From: Mesorhizobium sp. M4B.F.Ca.ET.058.02.1.1
Lineage (GTDB): Bacteria > Pseudomonadota > Alphaproteobacteria > Rhizobiales > Rhizobiaceae
Length of the DNA: 64,000 bases
NCBI RefSeq assembly: GCF_003952505.1
Contig: NZ_CP034450.1
Coordinates: 2,046,001 to 2,110,000, forward strand
Reading direction: 5' to 3'
The notes below the pieces were generated by a model that was not told where the DNA came from, did not search any database, and was given only the letters and a program-made list of their open reading frames with translations. Position 1 is the stretch's first letter. Every line of letters starts with the position of its first letter. This document shows, piece by piece, positions 8,177-16,308 of the stretch. The translations under genes were made by a program, and so were the position numbers.

Positions 8177-9097
8177 ATGACCGATTCCCTCGACATGACT
8201 GACACATTGCCCGATGGCGCGGCCAAGGCCGCCGCCCAACGCACCGTGGGCATCGCTCTAGTGTCGGCCTCCGCCGTCGTATTCGGCCTCACCGGCGTGC
8301 TGACAAAATCGATCCATGCCGATCCGCTGACCATCACCTGCTGGCGCGGTTTCGTCGGCTCGATTCTGATCGCGCTCTATGTGCTGTGGCGGCGCAGGCG
8401 CTCCGGCGGGCGCGAAAGCCTGCGGCTCGGCTGGCGCGGCTGGCTGCTGGCCATCGAGGGCGCCGCGGCCAGCATCGCCTTCATCGCGGCCTTCAAGTTC
8501 ACCTATGTCGCCAATGTCGCGGTCATCTACGCGACCTCGCCCTTCATCGCCGCGTTATTCGCCTTCCTGCTGGTGCGCGAAAAGGTCCGGCTGCAGACGA
8601 TGCTCGCCGCCGCGGTGTCGCTCTGCGGCGTCGGCGTCATGGTGTGGGCGGGCTTCGGCACCGGTCATCTTTTCGGTGATGGGCTGGCGCTGCTGATGAC
8701 CACCGGCAGCGCACTCTACATGATCATGGTGCGCGCCTTCCGCGACACGCCGGTGGTGTGGGCGGGCGCGGTCTCGGCCTTCCTTCTGTTCGTTTTCGGC
8801 TGGTTCGTCACCGATCCGCTGGCGGTTTCTGCACGGGATGCGCTACTGCTTGCCGCCTTCGGCGGATCCTTCGCGCTGGCCTCGATTCTCTGGACGGAGG
8901 GTTCGCGGCTGATCCCGGCACCCGAATCCGGCCTGCTCGGCTCCGCCGAAGTGCCGTTCGCGATCCTGTTCGCCTTCCTGTTCCTGGGCGAGATCCCACC
9001 GGTAGCCAGTATCATCGGCGGCGCGATCGTGCTTTGCGCGGTGTTCGCCCATGCCGGGCGCGACTGGCTGGCGGCAAGGCGGTCCGCCGCCAACTGA
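8177..9097 (+). CDS. DMT family (EamA) transporter
   Basis: Inner-membrane protein of 306 residues with about ten hydrophobic helices arranged as two EamA repeats: the first begins VGIALVSASAVVFGLTGVLT, the second begins in GDGLALLMTTGSALYMIMV. Family motifs include the TCWRGFVGS segment and the conserved end AEVPFAILFAFLFLGEIPP. EamA members export or import small metabolites; the substrate is not predictable. A GGGGAGCG ribosome site is rather far upstream, and the ATG at 8195 is an alternative start. A hairpin terminator follows at 9197-9224. Confidence 0.88.
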   Translation: MTDSLDMTDTLPDGAAKAAAQRTVGIALVSASAVVFGLTGVLTKSIHADPLTITCWRGFVGSILIALYVLWRRRRSGGRESLRLGWRGWLLAIEGAAASIAFIAAFKFTYVANVAVIYATSPFIAALFAFLLVREKVRLQTMLAAAVSLCGVGVMVWAGFGTGHLFGDGLALLMTTGSALYMIMVRAFRDTPVVWAGAVSAFLLFVFGWFVTDPLAVSARDALLLAAFGGSFALASILWTEGSRLIPAPESGLLGSAEVPFAILFAFLFLGEIPPVASIIGGAIVLCAVFAHAGRDWLAARRSAAN

Positions 9098-9196
9098 AAA
9101 ATATTTTGCCGGTCATGGAACCATCATCCGACTGAGGCATTGTTGTTGTGGCGGGTCACCCCCAAGTCCCCCCAAACCCCTCGACCCGCCCTACTT

Positions 9197-9224
9197 AAAG
9201 CCGGCCCATTAGGTCGGCTTTTTC
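9197..9224 (+). terminator. Rho-independent terminator after the DMT transporter gene
   Basis: aaagccggc (9197-9205) pairs with gtcggcttt (9213-9221) with one G-U pair, a 7-base loop and a following T run (ttttt from 9219). It lies between convergent genes and could serve both. Confidence 0.75.
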
Positions 9225-9236
9225 TTTGCGCGACGC

Positions 9237-10100
9237 TCAGCCCGGGATTGCCGAGGGTGCGAGCCCCTCGCCGAACAGCGCGGCCAGGTCCCGCGCCGGC
9301 CGGTCGGCCTCCGGCCGCAGCCGGATGGCGAACTCGGCCGTCGGAACCGGCGGCAAGCCAAGCTCGCGCGGCGCTTCGACAATGCCGGAATGGGCAAAGC
9401 GCGCCGTGCGCAGGGTCAGCGCGATGCCGGCATCGACCGCCGTGCGCAGGCCGGCGAGGCTGGCGCTGCCGGCGGCGATGCGATAGCGGCGGCCCGCCGC
9501 GTCGAGCGCCGCAAGCGCTGCTTCGCGAAAACCGCAATGCGGATCGAGCAGTGCCAGAGGTAACTCCTCTTCGCGCGCAGCCAGCCCTTTTTGCGAGCAG
9601 AGCCAGCGCATCGGCTCGCCGATCACCGCGACCTCGTCCGATGCCGGGGCCTGGCGCATGGTGATCGCGAGATCGAGCTGGCCGGCCTGCAGTGCCTGTG
9701 CAAGCTCGGCCGAGCGGCCGACGCGCAATTCGATCCTGACGCGCGGATGGCTGACGGCGAAGGAGCGCAGCAGCTCCGGCAGGCCACGATCGGCAAAATC
9801 CTGCGTCGTGCCGATGGCAACGCGGCCGCCGGCACGCGCGCCCTTCAGCGCCAGCCAGGCCTCGGTGTGGACGGCGAGGATGCGTCGGGCATGGCCGACC
9901 AGATCCTCGCCGGCGGGCGTCAGGCCGCGCCCGCGGCCTTGGGGAGCAAGCAGCGGCTCGCCGACGATCTCCTCCAGCCGCTGCATCTGCGCCGTCACCG
10001 CCGACGGCGAGCGGCCGACGACGGAAGCCGCATTCGCCAGGGAACCGCCATCGACGAAAGCAAGGAAGGTCCTGAGGAGGTCTGGGTCGAGCACTTGCAT
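9237..10100 (-). CDS. LysR family transcriptional regulator
   Basis: 287 residues. N-terminal winged helix-turn-helix typical of LTTRs (DLLRTFLAFVDGGSLANAA, then RSPSAVTAQMQRLEEIVGE), followed by a periplasmic-binding-protein-like effector domain (RVAIGTTQDFADRGLPELL onward). The start at 10100 (MQVLDPDLLRT) matches family N-termini; the open frame runs further upstream without homology. It is divergent from a tautomerase gene, and the 114-base interval carries a perfect palindrome, so it probably regulates itself and that gene. The effector is unknown. Confidence 0.9.
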   Translation of the reverse strand: MQVLDPDLLRTFLAFVDGGSLANAASVVGRSPSAVTAQMQRLEEIVGEPLLAPQGRGRGLTPAGEDLVGHARRILAVHTEAWLALKGARAGGRVAIGTTQDFADRGLPELLRSFAVSHPRVRIELRVGRSAELAQALQAGQLDLAITMRQAPASDEVAVIGEPMRWLCSQKGLAAREEELPLALLDPHCGFREAALAALDAAGRRYRIAAGSASLAGLRTAVDAGIALTLRTARFAHSGIVEAPRELGLPPVPTAEFAIRLRPEADRPARDLAALFGEGLAPSAIPG

Positions 10101-10101
10101 A

Positions 10102-10118
10102 ATTCGATGATATCGAAT
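10102..10118. promoter_or_regulatory. Candidate LysR operator (ATTCGAT-N3-ATCGAAT)
   Basis: Perfect 7-base inverted repeat with a 3-base centre, directly upstream of the LysR start codon and within the divergent promoter region of the tautomerase. It fits the T-N11-A form of LTTR boxes. A related half site (attcgat) recurs at about 10134-10140. Confidence 0.6.
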
Positions 10119-10214
10119 CTTTTCTTCGAAACAATTCGATTTTTTTGATTCAATGATCGTGACATGGTTTCTTCCAACGGCGAGGAAGCGCCGCTCACAA
10201 CGAGGAGAAAGAAA

Positions 10215-10622
10215 ATGCCGATCATCAATGTCAGCGTCACCGGCAAGCCCGACGCCGCTTTGTCCGCCACTATCGCCAAGGAGGTGACCGAGATCACCGC
10301 CAAGCAGCTGCGCAAGGACCCGACCATCACCGCGGTCGCCATCAGCTATATCGATCCGCAGCACTGGTTCGCCGGCGGCAAGTCGCTGGCCGAGCATGAT
10401 TCCAATACTTTCTGGCTCGACATCAAGGTGGTCGACGGCACCAACACCAAGCTCGAGCTCGAAGCCTATCTCCAGGCGATCTTCGCCGCCTTCGGCCGCC
10501 TGCTGGGCGGCGTGCATGAGGAGAGCTACGCCTTCGTGCACGAGGTTCCGGCCGCCGCCTATGGCTACGGCGGCAAGACGCAGGAGTTCCGTTTCATCAG
10601 CGGCAGGCTGAAGGCGGCGTAG
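10215..10622 (+). CDS. Tautomerase family protein
   Basis: 135 residues starting MPIINVSVTGKPDA. Pro2 of the precursor becomes the N-terminal catalytic proline after Met removal, as in the 4-oxalocrotonate tautomerase superfamily. A strong AGGAG site lies 7 bases upstream, which excludes the longer frame from 10164. It is about twice the length of a classic 62-residue 4-OT subunit, so it is likely a fused-repeat or MIF-like size class. It is transcribed divergently from the LysR gene and probably controlled by it. Substrate unknown. Confidence 0.85.
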   Translation: MPIINVSVTGKPDAALSATIAKEVTEITAKQLRKDPTITAVAISYIDPQHWFAGGKSLAEHDSNTFWLDIKVVDGTNTKLELEAYLQAIFAAFGRLLGGVHEESYAFVHEVPAAAYGYGGKTQEFRFISGRLKAA

Positions 10623-10635
10623 CCCGGCGCCCTCT

Positions 10636-10822
10636 CCTTCTCCCCTTGTGGGAGAAGGTGGCCGAGCGAAGCTCGGTCGGATGAGGGGTGCTGGACGGAT
10701 CGCTGCATCGACAAGATAAGCGCCGAAAATCGTTTGATTTTCTAGCGACCGAGTTTCTTCCAGCAGCCCTCATCCGTCTCGGCGCTGCGCGCCGATCCAC
10801 CTTCTCCCACAAGGGGAGAAGG
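10636..10822. repeat. Intergenic inverted repeat, family A
   Basis: Left arm 10636-10694 (begins ccttctccccttgtgggaga, ends gatgaggggtgctgg) and right arm 10760-10822 (ccagcagccctcatcc to aaggggagaagg) are imperfect reverse complements separated by about 65 bases. The same arms recur at 16184-16300. Confidence 0.85.
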
Positions 10823-10930
10823 CCAGAGGGCACTCAGTCCACATTGACGTCGCCCGCGCTTGCGCTACCCTCTGGCTCCGAAGCGGCCGCTCAAGAGCCG
10901 CGACGTGGAGGACGTTGGGAGAGCGCGGCA

Positions 10931-13153
10931 ATGATCCTGACCCTGGCGCTGCTTGCAGGCCTCGTCGCGGCGTGGTTGCTGATCGGCATACTCGAAACGA
11001 TGCGGCTTGGCCTGCGCTTCACGCAGGCGCTGCTCTATGTGCCGTTCAAGCTCGCCTACCGGATCGCCGACGAGCGCATCCGCGTCGCCCGCAATGCCAA
11101 GGCGCCGGTCATCTATGTGATCTCGCATCAGTCGCGCTTCGAGCCGGCGCTGATGCTATCGCTGCTGCCGGACGACACGCTGCACATCCTCGACGATGCG
11201 TCGGCGCGCTCGCCCTGGCTGGAGCCATGGCGCGAGCTTGGCCGCACCATCGCCTTCAATGCCGAGCATGTCTTCGTCAGTCGCCGGCTGGTCAGGGTGC
11301 TGAAGGGCAAGGGCCGGCTTGCCGTCTATCTGCCCGATGCGGTCGAGCCTGACGTCAAATCCTTTCGCCTGTTCCGCGCCATCACCCGCATTGCCATGCA
11401 GGCCGACGCCAGCATCGTACCGATCTTCATCGCCGGCGCGCGCGACCTGCCGGTGTCGCTGACCCCGGCGGACCGGGCGCCGCGCCACTGGTTCCCGCGC
11501 CTCGCGATAAGCGTGCTGGAGCCTATGACGATCGCCGAGCTGGTGGCGCGCAACCCTGACCAGGCCTCTAACACCAACGCGCTGTTCGACCGCTTCGCGG
11601 AAGCCAGGCTCTTCGGCACCAATCTCGACCGCGGCCTGTTCCTCGCCATGCGCGACGCGGCAACCAGAGTCGGCGCCTCGCACCCGATCATCGAGGACGT
11701 CATCTCGGGCGCGCTCAGCTATCGCAAGATGTTCATCGGCGCGCGCGTGCTCGGCCGCCGCTTCGAGGCGGTGTCGGCGCCTGGCGAAGCGGTCGGGCTG
11801 CTGCTGCCCAACGCCAACGGCGTGGTGCTGTCCTTCGTCGGCCTCATCTCGGCCGGCCGGGTGGCGGCGATGATCAACTACACCGCCGGGTCGGCAAGCG
11901 TCACCGCCGCTGTGCGCACCGCCGTCATCCGAACCGTCGTCTCCTCCCGCGCCTTCATCGAGAAGGCCGGGCTCGCCGACATCGCCGAGGCGGTCGAGGC
12001 GGGGGGCGCCAAAATGCTCTGGCTGGAGGATGTGCGCCAGAGCGTGACGATGCTGGACAAGCTCGCGGCCGCGCTGCTGTGGCGTTTTCCGCTGCGGCCA
12101 CAGGATGCGGCAAAGCCAGCGGTGATCCTGTTCACCTCGGGCTCGGAAGGCACGCCCAAGGCGGTGGTGCTGTCGCACAAGAGCCTGCTCGCCAACGCCA
12201 TGCAGGCGGAGGCGCGCATTACCATCTCGCCCGCCGACACCCTGCTCAACGTGCTGCCGGTGTTCCACTCCTTCGGACTGACCGGCGGCACCATCCTGCC
12301 GCTGGTCACCGGCGTGAAACTGTTCCTCTACCCCTCGCCGCTTCACTACAAGATCATCCCCGAGATCGCGCGCAAGGTCGGGCCGACGATCATGTTCGGC
12401 ACCGACACTTTCCTCGCCAATTATGCGCGCACCGCCAAGGACGGCGACTTCTCCAGCCTGCGCTTCGTCGTCGCCGGCGCCGAGGCGGTCAAGCCGGAGA
12501 CGCGCCGCGTCTATCGCGAGCGCTTCGACGCATCAATCATCGAGGGTTTTGGGCTGACCGAGGCCGCCCCGGTCGTCGCCGTCAACACCGCCATCCATGG
12601 CCGCGACGGCACGGTCGGACGGCTGTTGCCAGCCATCCGCATGAAGCTCGAAGCCGTCGAGGGCATTGACGATGCCGGCCGGCTGTGGCTCGACGGGCCG
12701 AACATGATGATGGGCTACATGACCGCCGACCGGCCTGGCGAGTTGCAGCCGCTCAATGGCTGGCACGATACCGGCGACATTGTCTCGGTCGACCGCGACG
12801 GCTTCATCACCATTCGCGGCCGCGCCAAGCGCTTCGCCAAGATCGCTGGAGAGATGGTGTCGCTGGGCGCGGTCGAGATGCTGGTGCAGTCGCTGTGGCC
12901 GGAAGAACGCCACGCCGCCGTCGCGGTGCCGGACAAAAGACGCGGCGAGCGCATCGTGCTGGTGACCACGGCCGACGATGCCAGTCCGGAGGAACTACGC
13001 GCCTTCGGCAAGAAGGCGGGCGCGGCCGAACTGATGGTGCCCAATGACATCATCAAGGTGGAGGAGATCCCGGTGCTGGGTTCGGGCAAGACCGACTACG
13101 TCTCGACCCGCAGGCTGGCGATCGACCGACTGGGGCTGAGCGCCGCGGCCTAG
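10931..13153 (+). CDS. Aas-like fusion: PlsC-type acyltransferase plus acyl-AMP ligase
   Basis: 740 residues. An N-terminal membrane helix (ILTLALLAGLVAAWLLIGIL) is followed by a lysophospholipid-acyltransferase-like domain (about 60-240) and an AMP-forming ligase domain (about 290-735). Ligase motifs are intact: ILFTSGSEGTPKAVVLSH, GFGLTEAAP, GWHDTGDIV, and the A10 lysine in GSGKTDYVS. The acyltransferase motif reads H66-QSRF-E71 (HX4E, not HX4D), and the PEGTRS block appears as LPDAVEPD, so this half may be altered or inactive. Aas enzymes re-acylate lysophospholipids using fatty acid and ATP. The start is chosen for the GGGAGAG site before 10931. The next genes, pssA and psd, also concern phospholipids but lie convergent. 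Confidence 0.85.
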   Translation: MILTLALLAGLVAAWLLIGILETMRLGLRFTQALLYVPFKLAYRIADERIRVARNAKAPVIYVISHQSRFEPALMLSLLPDDTLHILDDASARSPWLEPWRELGRTIAFNAEHVFVSRRLVRVLKGKGRLAVYLPDAVEPDVKSFRLFRAITRIAMQADASIVPIFIAGARDLPVSLTPADRAPRHWFPRLAISVLEPMTIAELVARNPDQASNTNALFDRFAEARLFGTNLDRGLFLAMRDAATRVGASHPIIEDVISGALSYRKMFIGARVLGRRFEAVSAPGEAVGLLLPNANGVVLSFVGLISAGRVAAMINYTAGSASVTAAVRTAVIRTVVSSRAFIEKAGLADIAEAVEAGGAKMLWLEDVRQSVTMLDKLAAALLWRFPLRPQDAAKPAVILFTSGSEGTPKAVVLSHKSLLANAMQAEARITISPADTLLNVLPVFHSFGLTGGTILPLVTGVKLFLYPSPLHYKIIPEIARKVGPTIMFGTDTFLANYARTAKDGDFSSLRFVVAGAEAVKPETRRVYRERFDASIIEGFGLTEAAPVVAVNTAIHGRDGTVGRLLPAIRMKLEAVEGIDDAGRLWLDGPNMMMGYMTADRPGELQPLNGWHDTGDIVSVDRDGFITIRGRAKRFAKIAGEMVSLGAVEMLVQSLWPEERHAAVAVPDKRRGERIVLVTTADDASPEELRAFGKKAGAAELMVPNDIIKVEEIPVLGSGKTDYVSTRRLAIDRLGLSAAA

Positions 13154-13157
13154 CGCC

Positions 13158-13976
13158 TTAACCGATATCCGAAGGCGGCACCTTCTCGCCTTCGCGCATG
13201 GCGCGTTTCGAATAGGCGCGCACGGAAAGCGGCAGGAAGACCAGATAGCCGGCGACCGAAGCGGTCAGCGTGTACCAGGGGTAGGTCATCAAAAGCAGGA
13301 CGTAGAGCACCACGGCGAGGATCACCGGCAACACCTTGTCGCCCGGCACCTTGATGCTTTTGCCCGAATAGACCGGCAGCCGGCTGACCAGCAGGAAGGC
13401 GACGAGCACGGTGAAGCCGGTGGCGACAAAGGCGGCGAGACGGGTCGGCTCAAGTCCCAGCCGCAGGAAATAGAGATAGAGCGGCAGCATCACCAGCACC
13501 GCGCCCGCCGGCGCCGGCACGCCGACGAAATATTCGCTTTGCCACAGCGGCCGGTCGGCCTTCTCGTCGTCAAGCACATTGAAGCGGGCGAGCCGCAAGC
13601 CGCAGGCGATGGTGAACAGCAGCGCCGCGATCCAGCCGAACGAGCCGGCGCGGTCGAGCAGGAAGGCATAGAGCACCAGCGCCGGCGCGACGCCGAAATT
13701 GACGATATCGGCCAGCGAATCCATCTGCGCGCCGAATTTCGATGTCGCCTTCAGCATGCGCGCCAGGCGGCCGTCTATGCCGTCGAGGAAGGCGGCGAGC
13801 AGCACCATCACCACCGCCGGCTCGAAGCGGCCCTGGAAGCCGAAGCGGATGCCGGAGAGGCCGGCGCAGATGGCAAGCACAGTGACGAGATTGGGCAGCA
13901 CCATGCGCATCGGGATCTCGCGGATGCGCGGGCCGCCGCTGGCGTGCGCCTCGAATTTCTTGAAGGGCGCGCCCAC
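13158..13976 (-). CDS. pssA: CDP-diacylglycerol--serine O-phosphatidyltransferase
   Basis: 272-residue integral membrane enzyme that joins serine to CDP-diacylglycerol to give phosphatidylserine. The CDP-alcohol phosphotransferase signature is visible as DGIDGRLARMLKATSKFG followed by QMDSLAD, meeting D-G-x2-A-R-x8-G-x3-D-x3-D. About seven to eight hydrophobic segments follow. It is the downstream member of a psd-pssA pair: psd ends at 13980 and this gene starts at 13976, so the two are translationally close. Together they form phosphatidylethanolamine. Confidence 0.95.
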   Translation of the reverse strand: MGAPFKKFEAHASGGPRIREIPMRMVLPNLVTVLAICAGLSGIRFGFQGRFEPAVVMVLLAAFLDGIDGRLARMLKATSKFGAQMDSLADIVNFGVAPALVLYAFLLDRAGSFGWIAALLFTIACGLRLARFNVLDDEKADRPLWQSEYFVGVPAPAGAVLVMLPLYLYFLRLGLEPTRLAAFVATGFTVLVAFLLVSRLPVYSGKSIKVPGDKVLPVILAVVLYVLLLMTYPWYTLTASVAGYLVFLPLSVRAYSKRAMREGEKVPPSDIG

Positions 13977-13979
13977 GGC

Positions 13980-14678
13980 TCAGGAAATCCTGACCAGCGG
14001 CGTCGCCGCCGCGCCGCCGAATTCGGCAAGTACGGTCTCGCCGCCGACCGCCGTCTGGCCGACGGCGACGCGCGGCACGGCATTCAGCGGCAGGAAGACA
14101 TCGACACGCGAGCCGAAGCGGATCAGCCCGAAACGCTCGCCGATCGCGATCGAGCCGCCGGCTTCGGCCCAGCAGACAATGCGCCGCGCCACCAGGCCGG
14201 CGATCTGCACGGCGGCGACGGTGCCGTTGGGGCTGTCGATGACCAGCCCGTTGCGCTCGTTCTCCGAGCTTGCCTTGTCGAGCTCGGCGTTGAGGAATTT
14301 TCCGGGCCGATGCTCGATCTTCGTGATGCGGCCGCGCACCGGAGCGCGGTTCACATGGCAGGAAAAGACGTTCATGAACACGGAAATGCGGGTCATCTCG
14401 CCAGAGCCGAGGCCAAGCTCGCGCGGCGGCACGGCCGGCCCGACCGCCGAGATGATGCCATCGGCCGGGCTCACCACCAGCCGGTCGTCGACCGGCGTGA
14501 CGCGCTCGGGATCACGGAAGAAATAGACGCACCAGGCGGTCAGGATCAGCCCGATCCAAAACAGGATCGAGGAGAAATAGCCGAGGAAGAGCGTGCCTGC
14601 GCCAAAAGCGGCGATGAACGGATAGCCCTCGCGATGGATCGGAACGAGCGTATTCTTGATCGTGTCGACGATGCTCAT
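13980..14678 (-). CDS. psd: Phosphatidylserine decarboxylase proenzyme
   Basis: 232 residues, the short archaeal/rhizobial type. Self-cleavage at a Gly-Ser bond gives the pyruvoyl prosthetic group; here the site is in [15 protein letters not shown] near the C-terminus. Two membrane segments lie at residues 22-60 ([20 protein letters not shown] and the following helix). It decarboxylates phosphatidylserine to phosphatidylethanolamine, taking substrate from the pssA product encoded directly downstream. No other gene lies upstream on this strand, so the psd-pssA promoter should be in 14679-14865. Confidence 0.95.
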   Translation of the reverse strand: MSIVDTIKNTLVPIHREGYPFIAAFGAGTLFLGYFSSILFWIGLILTAWCVYFFRDPERVTPVDDRLVVSPADGIISAVGPAVPPRELGLGSGEMTRISVFMNVFSCHVNRAPVRGRITKIEHRPGKFLNAELDKASSENERNGLVIDSPNGTVAAVQIAGLVARRIVCWAEAGGSIAIGERFGLIRFGSRVDVFLPLNAVPRVAVGQTAVGGETVLAEFGGAAATPLVRIS

Positions 14679-14865
14679 CGGGCTGGGACGGTCCCTGTTT
14701 CAGGTCCGGCCTCAATAGCGGAAAGCCCCCCTGCCCGCAACGCAACATTGGGAGAGGTTGGGTGCGACGCCGGCACGGCGCGCAGCCATATTTTTTGCCT
14801 ATGCTGTCGGAACTCGACCTTTCCGCTCGTCCTTGGCTAGACAACTCGACCAGGGAGCCCGCCAA

Positions 14866-15759
14866 ATGCCATCGCCGAAATCGTCTGCAATTGACGCCAA
14901 GGTCATCACTGAGGGCCTCGCCTTCGGCGAGTCGCCGCGCTGGCATGAGGGGCGGCTGTGGGTCTGCAATTGGGGAACCGGCGAGATCATTGCCATCGAT
15001 GCCGAAGGCAACAGCGAAATCATGCTCAAAATACCGGCCACCCTGCCCTATTCGATCGACTGGCTGCCGGATGGACGATTGCTTGTCATATCCGGCCGGG
15101 AAGGCTTGTTGCTGCGGCAGGAAACGGATGGAACGCTCGTCACCCATGCCGATTTCAGGCCGCTGTCGAACAGCCCGTGGAACGAGATCGTGGTCGACGG
15201 GCGCGGCAACGTCTACGTCAATGGCGGCGGGCCGGCGCCGGCGGCGGGCCAGCATTTCGGACCGGGCACCATCGTCCTGGTGACGCAGGACGGGGAGGTG
15301 CGACAGGTGGCCGAGAACATCGCCTTCGCCAACGGCATGGCCGTGACGCTGGACAACCGGACACTGATCGTCGCCGAATCCCACGCCAACCGACTGACCG
15401 CTTTCGATATCGCGGCCGATGGCAACCTTACCAACCGCCGTGTCTGGGCAGATCTCGGCAACGATTATCCCGATGGCATATGCATCGATGCCGAAGGCTG
15501 CATCTGGTACGCCGACGTGCCCAACCGGCATTGCGTCAGGGTGCGCGACGGCGGCATAAAGCTCGACAGGGTCGAAGCCGATCGCGGCTGCTTTGCCTGC
15601 ATGCTCGGCGGGCCTGACGGCAGGACACTCTACATCACGGCTGCCGAATGGCGTGGCTTCGAGCACATGATCAGCGACGCCCGCACCGGCCAGGTGCTGA
15701 GCGTCGCCGCACCCGCGCCAGGCGCGGGCTGGCCCTCCTACAGTTCGGGCAGACGCTGA
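14866..15759 (+). CDS. SMP-30/gluconolactonase family protein
   Basis: 297 residues forming a six-bladed beta-propeller of the SMP-30/gluconolactonase/LRE class. Recognisable features: GLAFGESPRWHEGRLWVCNW with the metal-binding Glu, NSPWNEIVVDGRGNVYVN with the conserved Asn, and DYPDGICIDAEGCIWYADV. Members hydrolyse sugar lactones or related esters using a divalent metal. GGGAG before 14866 supports this start over the longer frame. The last 22 bases overlap the end of the convergent ABM gene. Substrate unknown. Confidence 0.88.
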   Translation: MPSPKSSAIDAKVITEGLAFGESPRWHEGRLWVCNWGTGEIIAIDAEGNSEIMLKIPATLPYSIDWLPDGRLLVISGREGLLLRQETDGTLVTHADFRPLSNSPWNEIVVDGRGNVYVNGGGPAPAAGQHFGPGTIVLVTQDGEVRQVAENIAFANGMAVTLDNRTLIVAESHANRLTAFDIAADGNLTNRRVWADLGNDYPDGICIDAEGCIWYADVPNRHCVRVRDGGIKLDRVEADRGCFACMLGGPDGRTLYITAAEWRGFEHMISDARTGQVLSVAAPAPGAGWPSYSSGRR

Positions 15760-16079
15760 TAGTTGGCGATATCCGCCCGGACACCCAGCCGGGCGATCGT
15801 CTCCTGCGGATTGAAGGCGATGCGCTCGTGCGCGACCTTGACGATCGGCACTACTTTGTCGACCGCTGCCTGGCTTTCCCATTCGACGATGGTGACGAGG
15901 TTGAACTCGCCCGGCCCGGAGAACTGCTCGAGCAGGAAATCCTGCACGAAGCCCTCCTGCCGGCGCAGCAGTTCATGGGTCATCCGGACCTTGCCGATGA
16001 TCTCCTCGCGGGCTTCAACCGGGACGACGAACTTATCGACCCGGAACACGCTGCCATTGCCTTGATTTTTATTGCTCAT
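15738..16079 (-). CDS. Antibiotic biosynthesis monooxygenase (ABM) domain protein
   Basis: 113-residue ferredoxin-like alpha/beta protein: VFRVDKFVVPVEAREEIIGK, then RRQEGFVQDFLLEQ and NLVTIVEWESQAAVDKV are typical of ABM/YgiN-type domains. Such proteins are small cofactor-free oxygenases or dimeric stress proteins. A GGAGAC site precedes the ATG. It overlaps the SMP-30 gene tail to tail by 22 bases. Exact reaction unknown. Confidence 0.82.
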   Translation of the reverse strand: MSNKNQGNGSVFRVDKFVVPVEAREEIIGKVRMTHELLRRQEGFVQDFLLEQFSGPGEFNLVTIVEWESQAAVDKVVPIVKVAHERIAFNPQETIARLGVRADIANYQRLPEL

Positions 16080-16183
16080 TTCGATCTGTCTCCGTTTGGG
16101 AAAAGCTCATTTCTCAGGGGCTCGGAGACGGTTTGCAAGCTCAAGATAGGTTGAGGTCAAGGGGAAATTTTGCGCCGACTTCC

Positions 16184-16300
16184 CCTTCTCCTCCTGTGGG
16201 AGAAGGTGGATCGGCGCGCAGCGCCGAGACGGATGAGGGGTGCTGGAAGCACCCCTCATCCGTGGCCTTCGGCGACACCTTCTCCCACAAGGGGAGAAGG
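16184..16300. repeat. Intergenic inverted repeat, family A (compact copy)
   Basis: Arms 16184-16246 and 16249-16300 share sequence with the 10.7 kb element (tgtgggagaaggtgg, gatgaggggtgctgg) but are separated by only a few bases, giving one long hairpin. It sits just 3' of the exporter gene and may end its transcription. Confidence 0.85.
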
Positions 16301-16308
16301 AAGAGGCG

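Noticed and set aside
9098..9236. tRNA-like fold near 9.2 kb
   Set aside because: The stem is a simple terminator with a T tail, with no cloverleaf.
10636..10822. Possible small non-coding RNA gene
   Set aside because: Strong hairpin, but the same arms recur as intergenic repeats and no separate promoter is evident.
13539..14840. 433-codon frame opposite pssA and psd
   Set aside because: Antisense shadow; the real enzymes are on the minus strand with full motifs.
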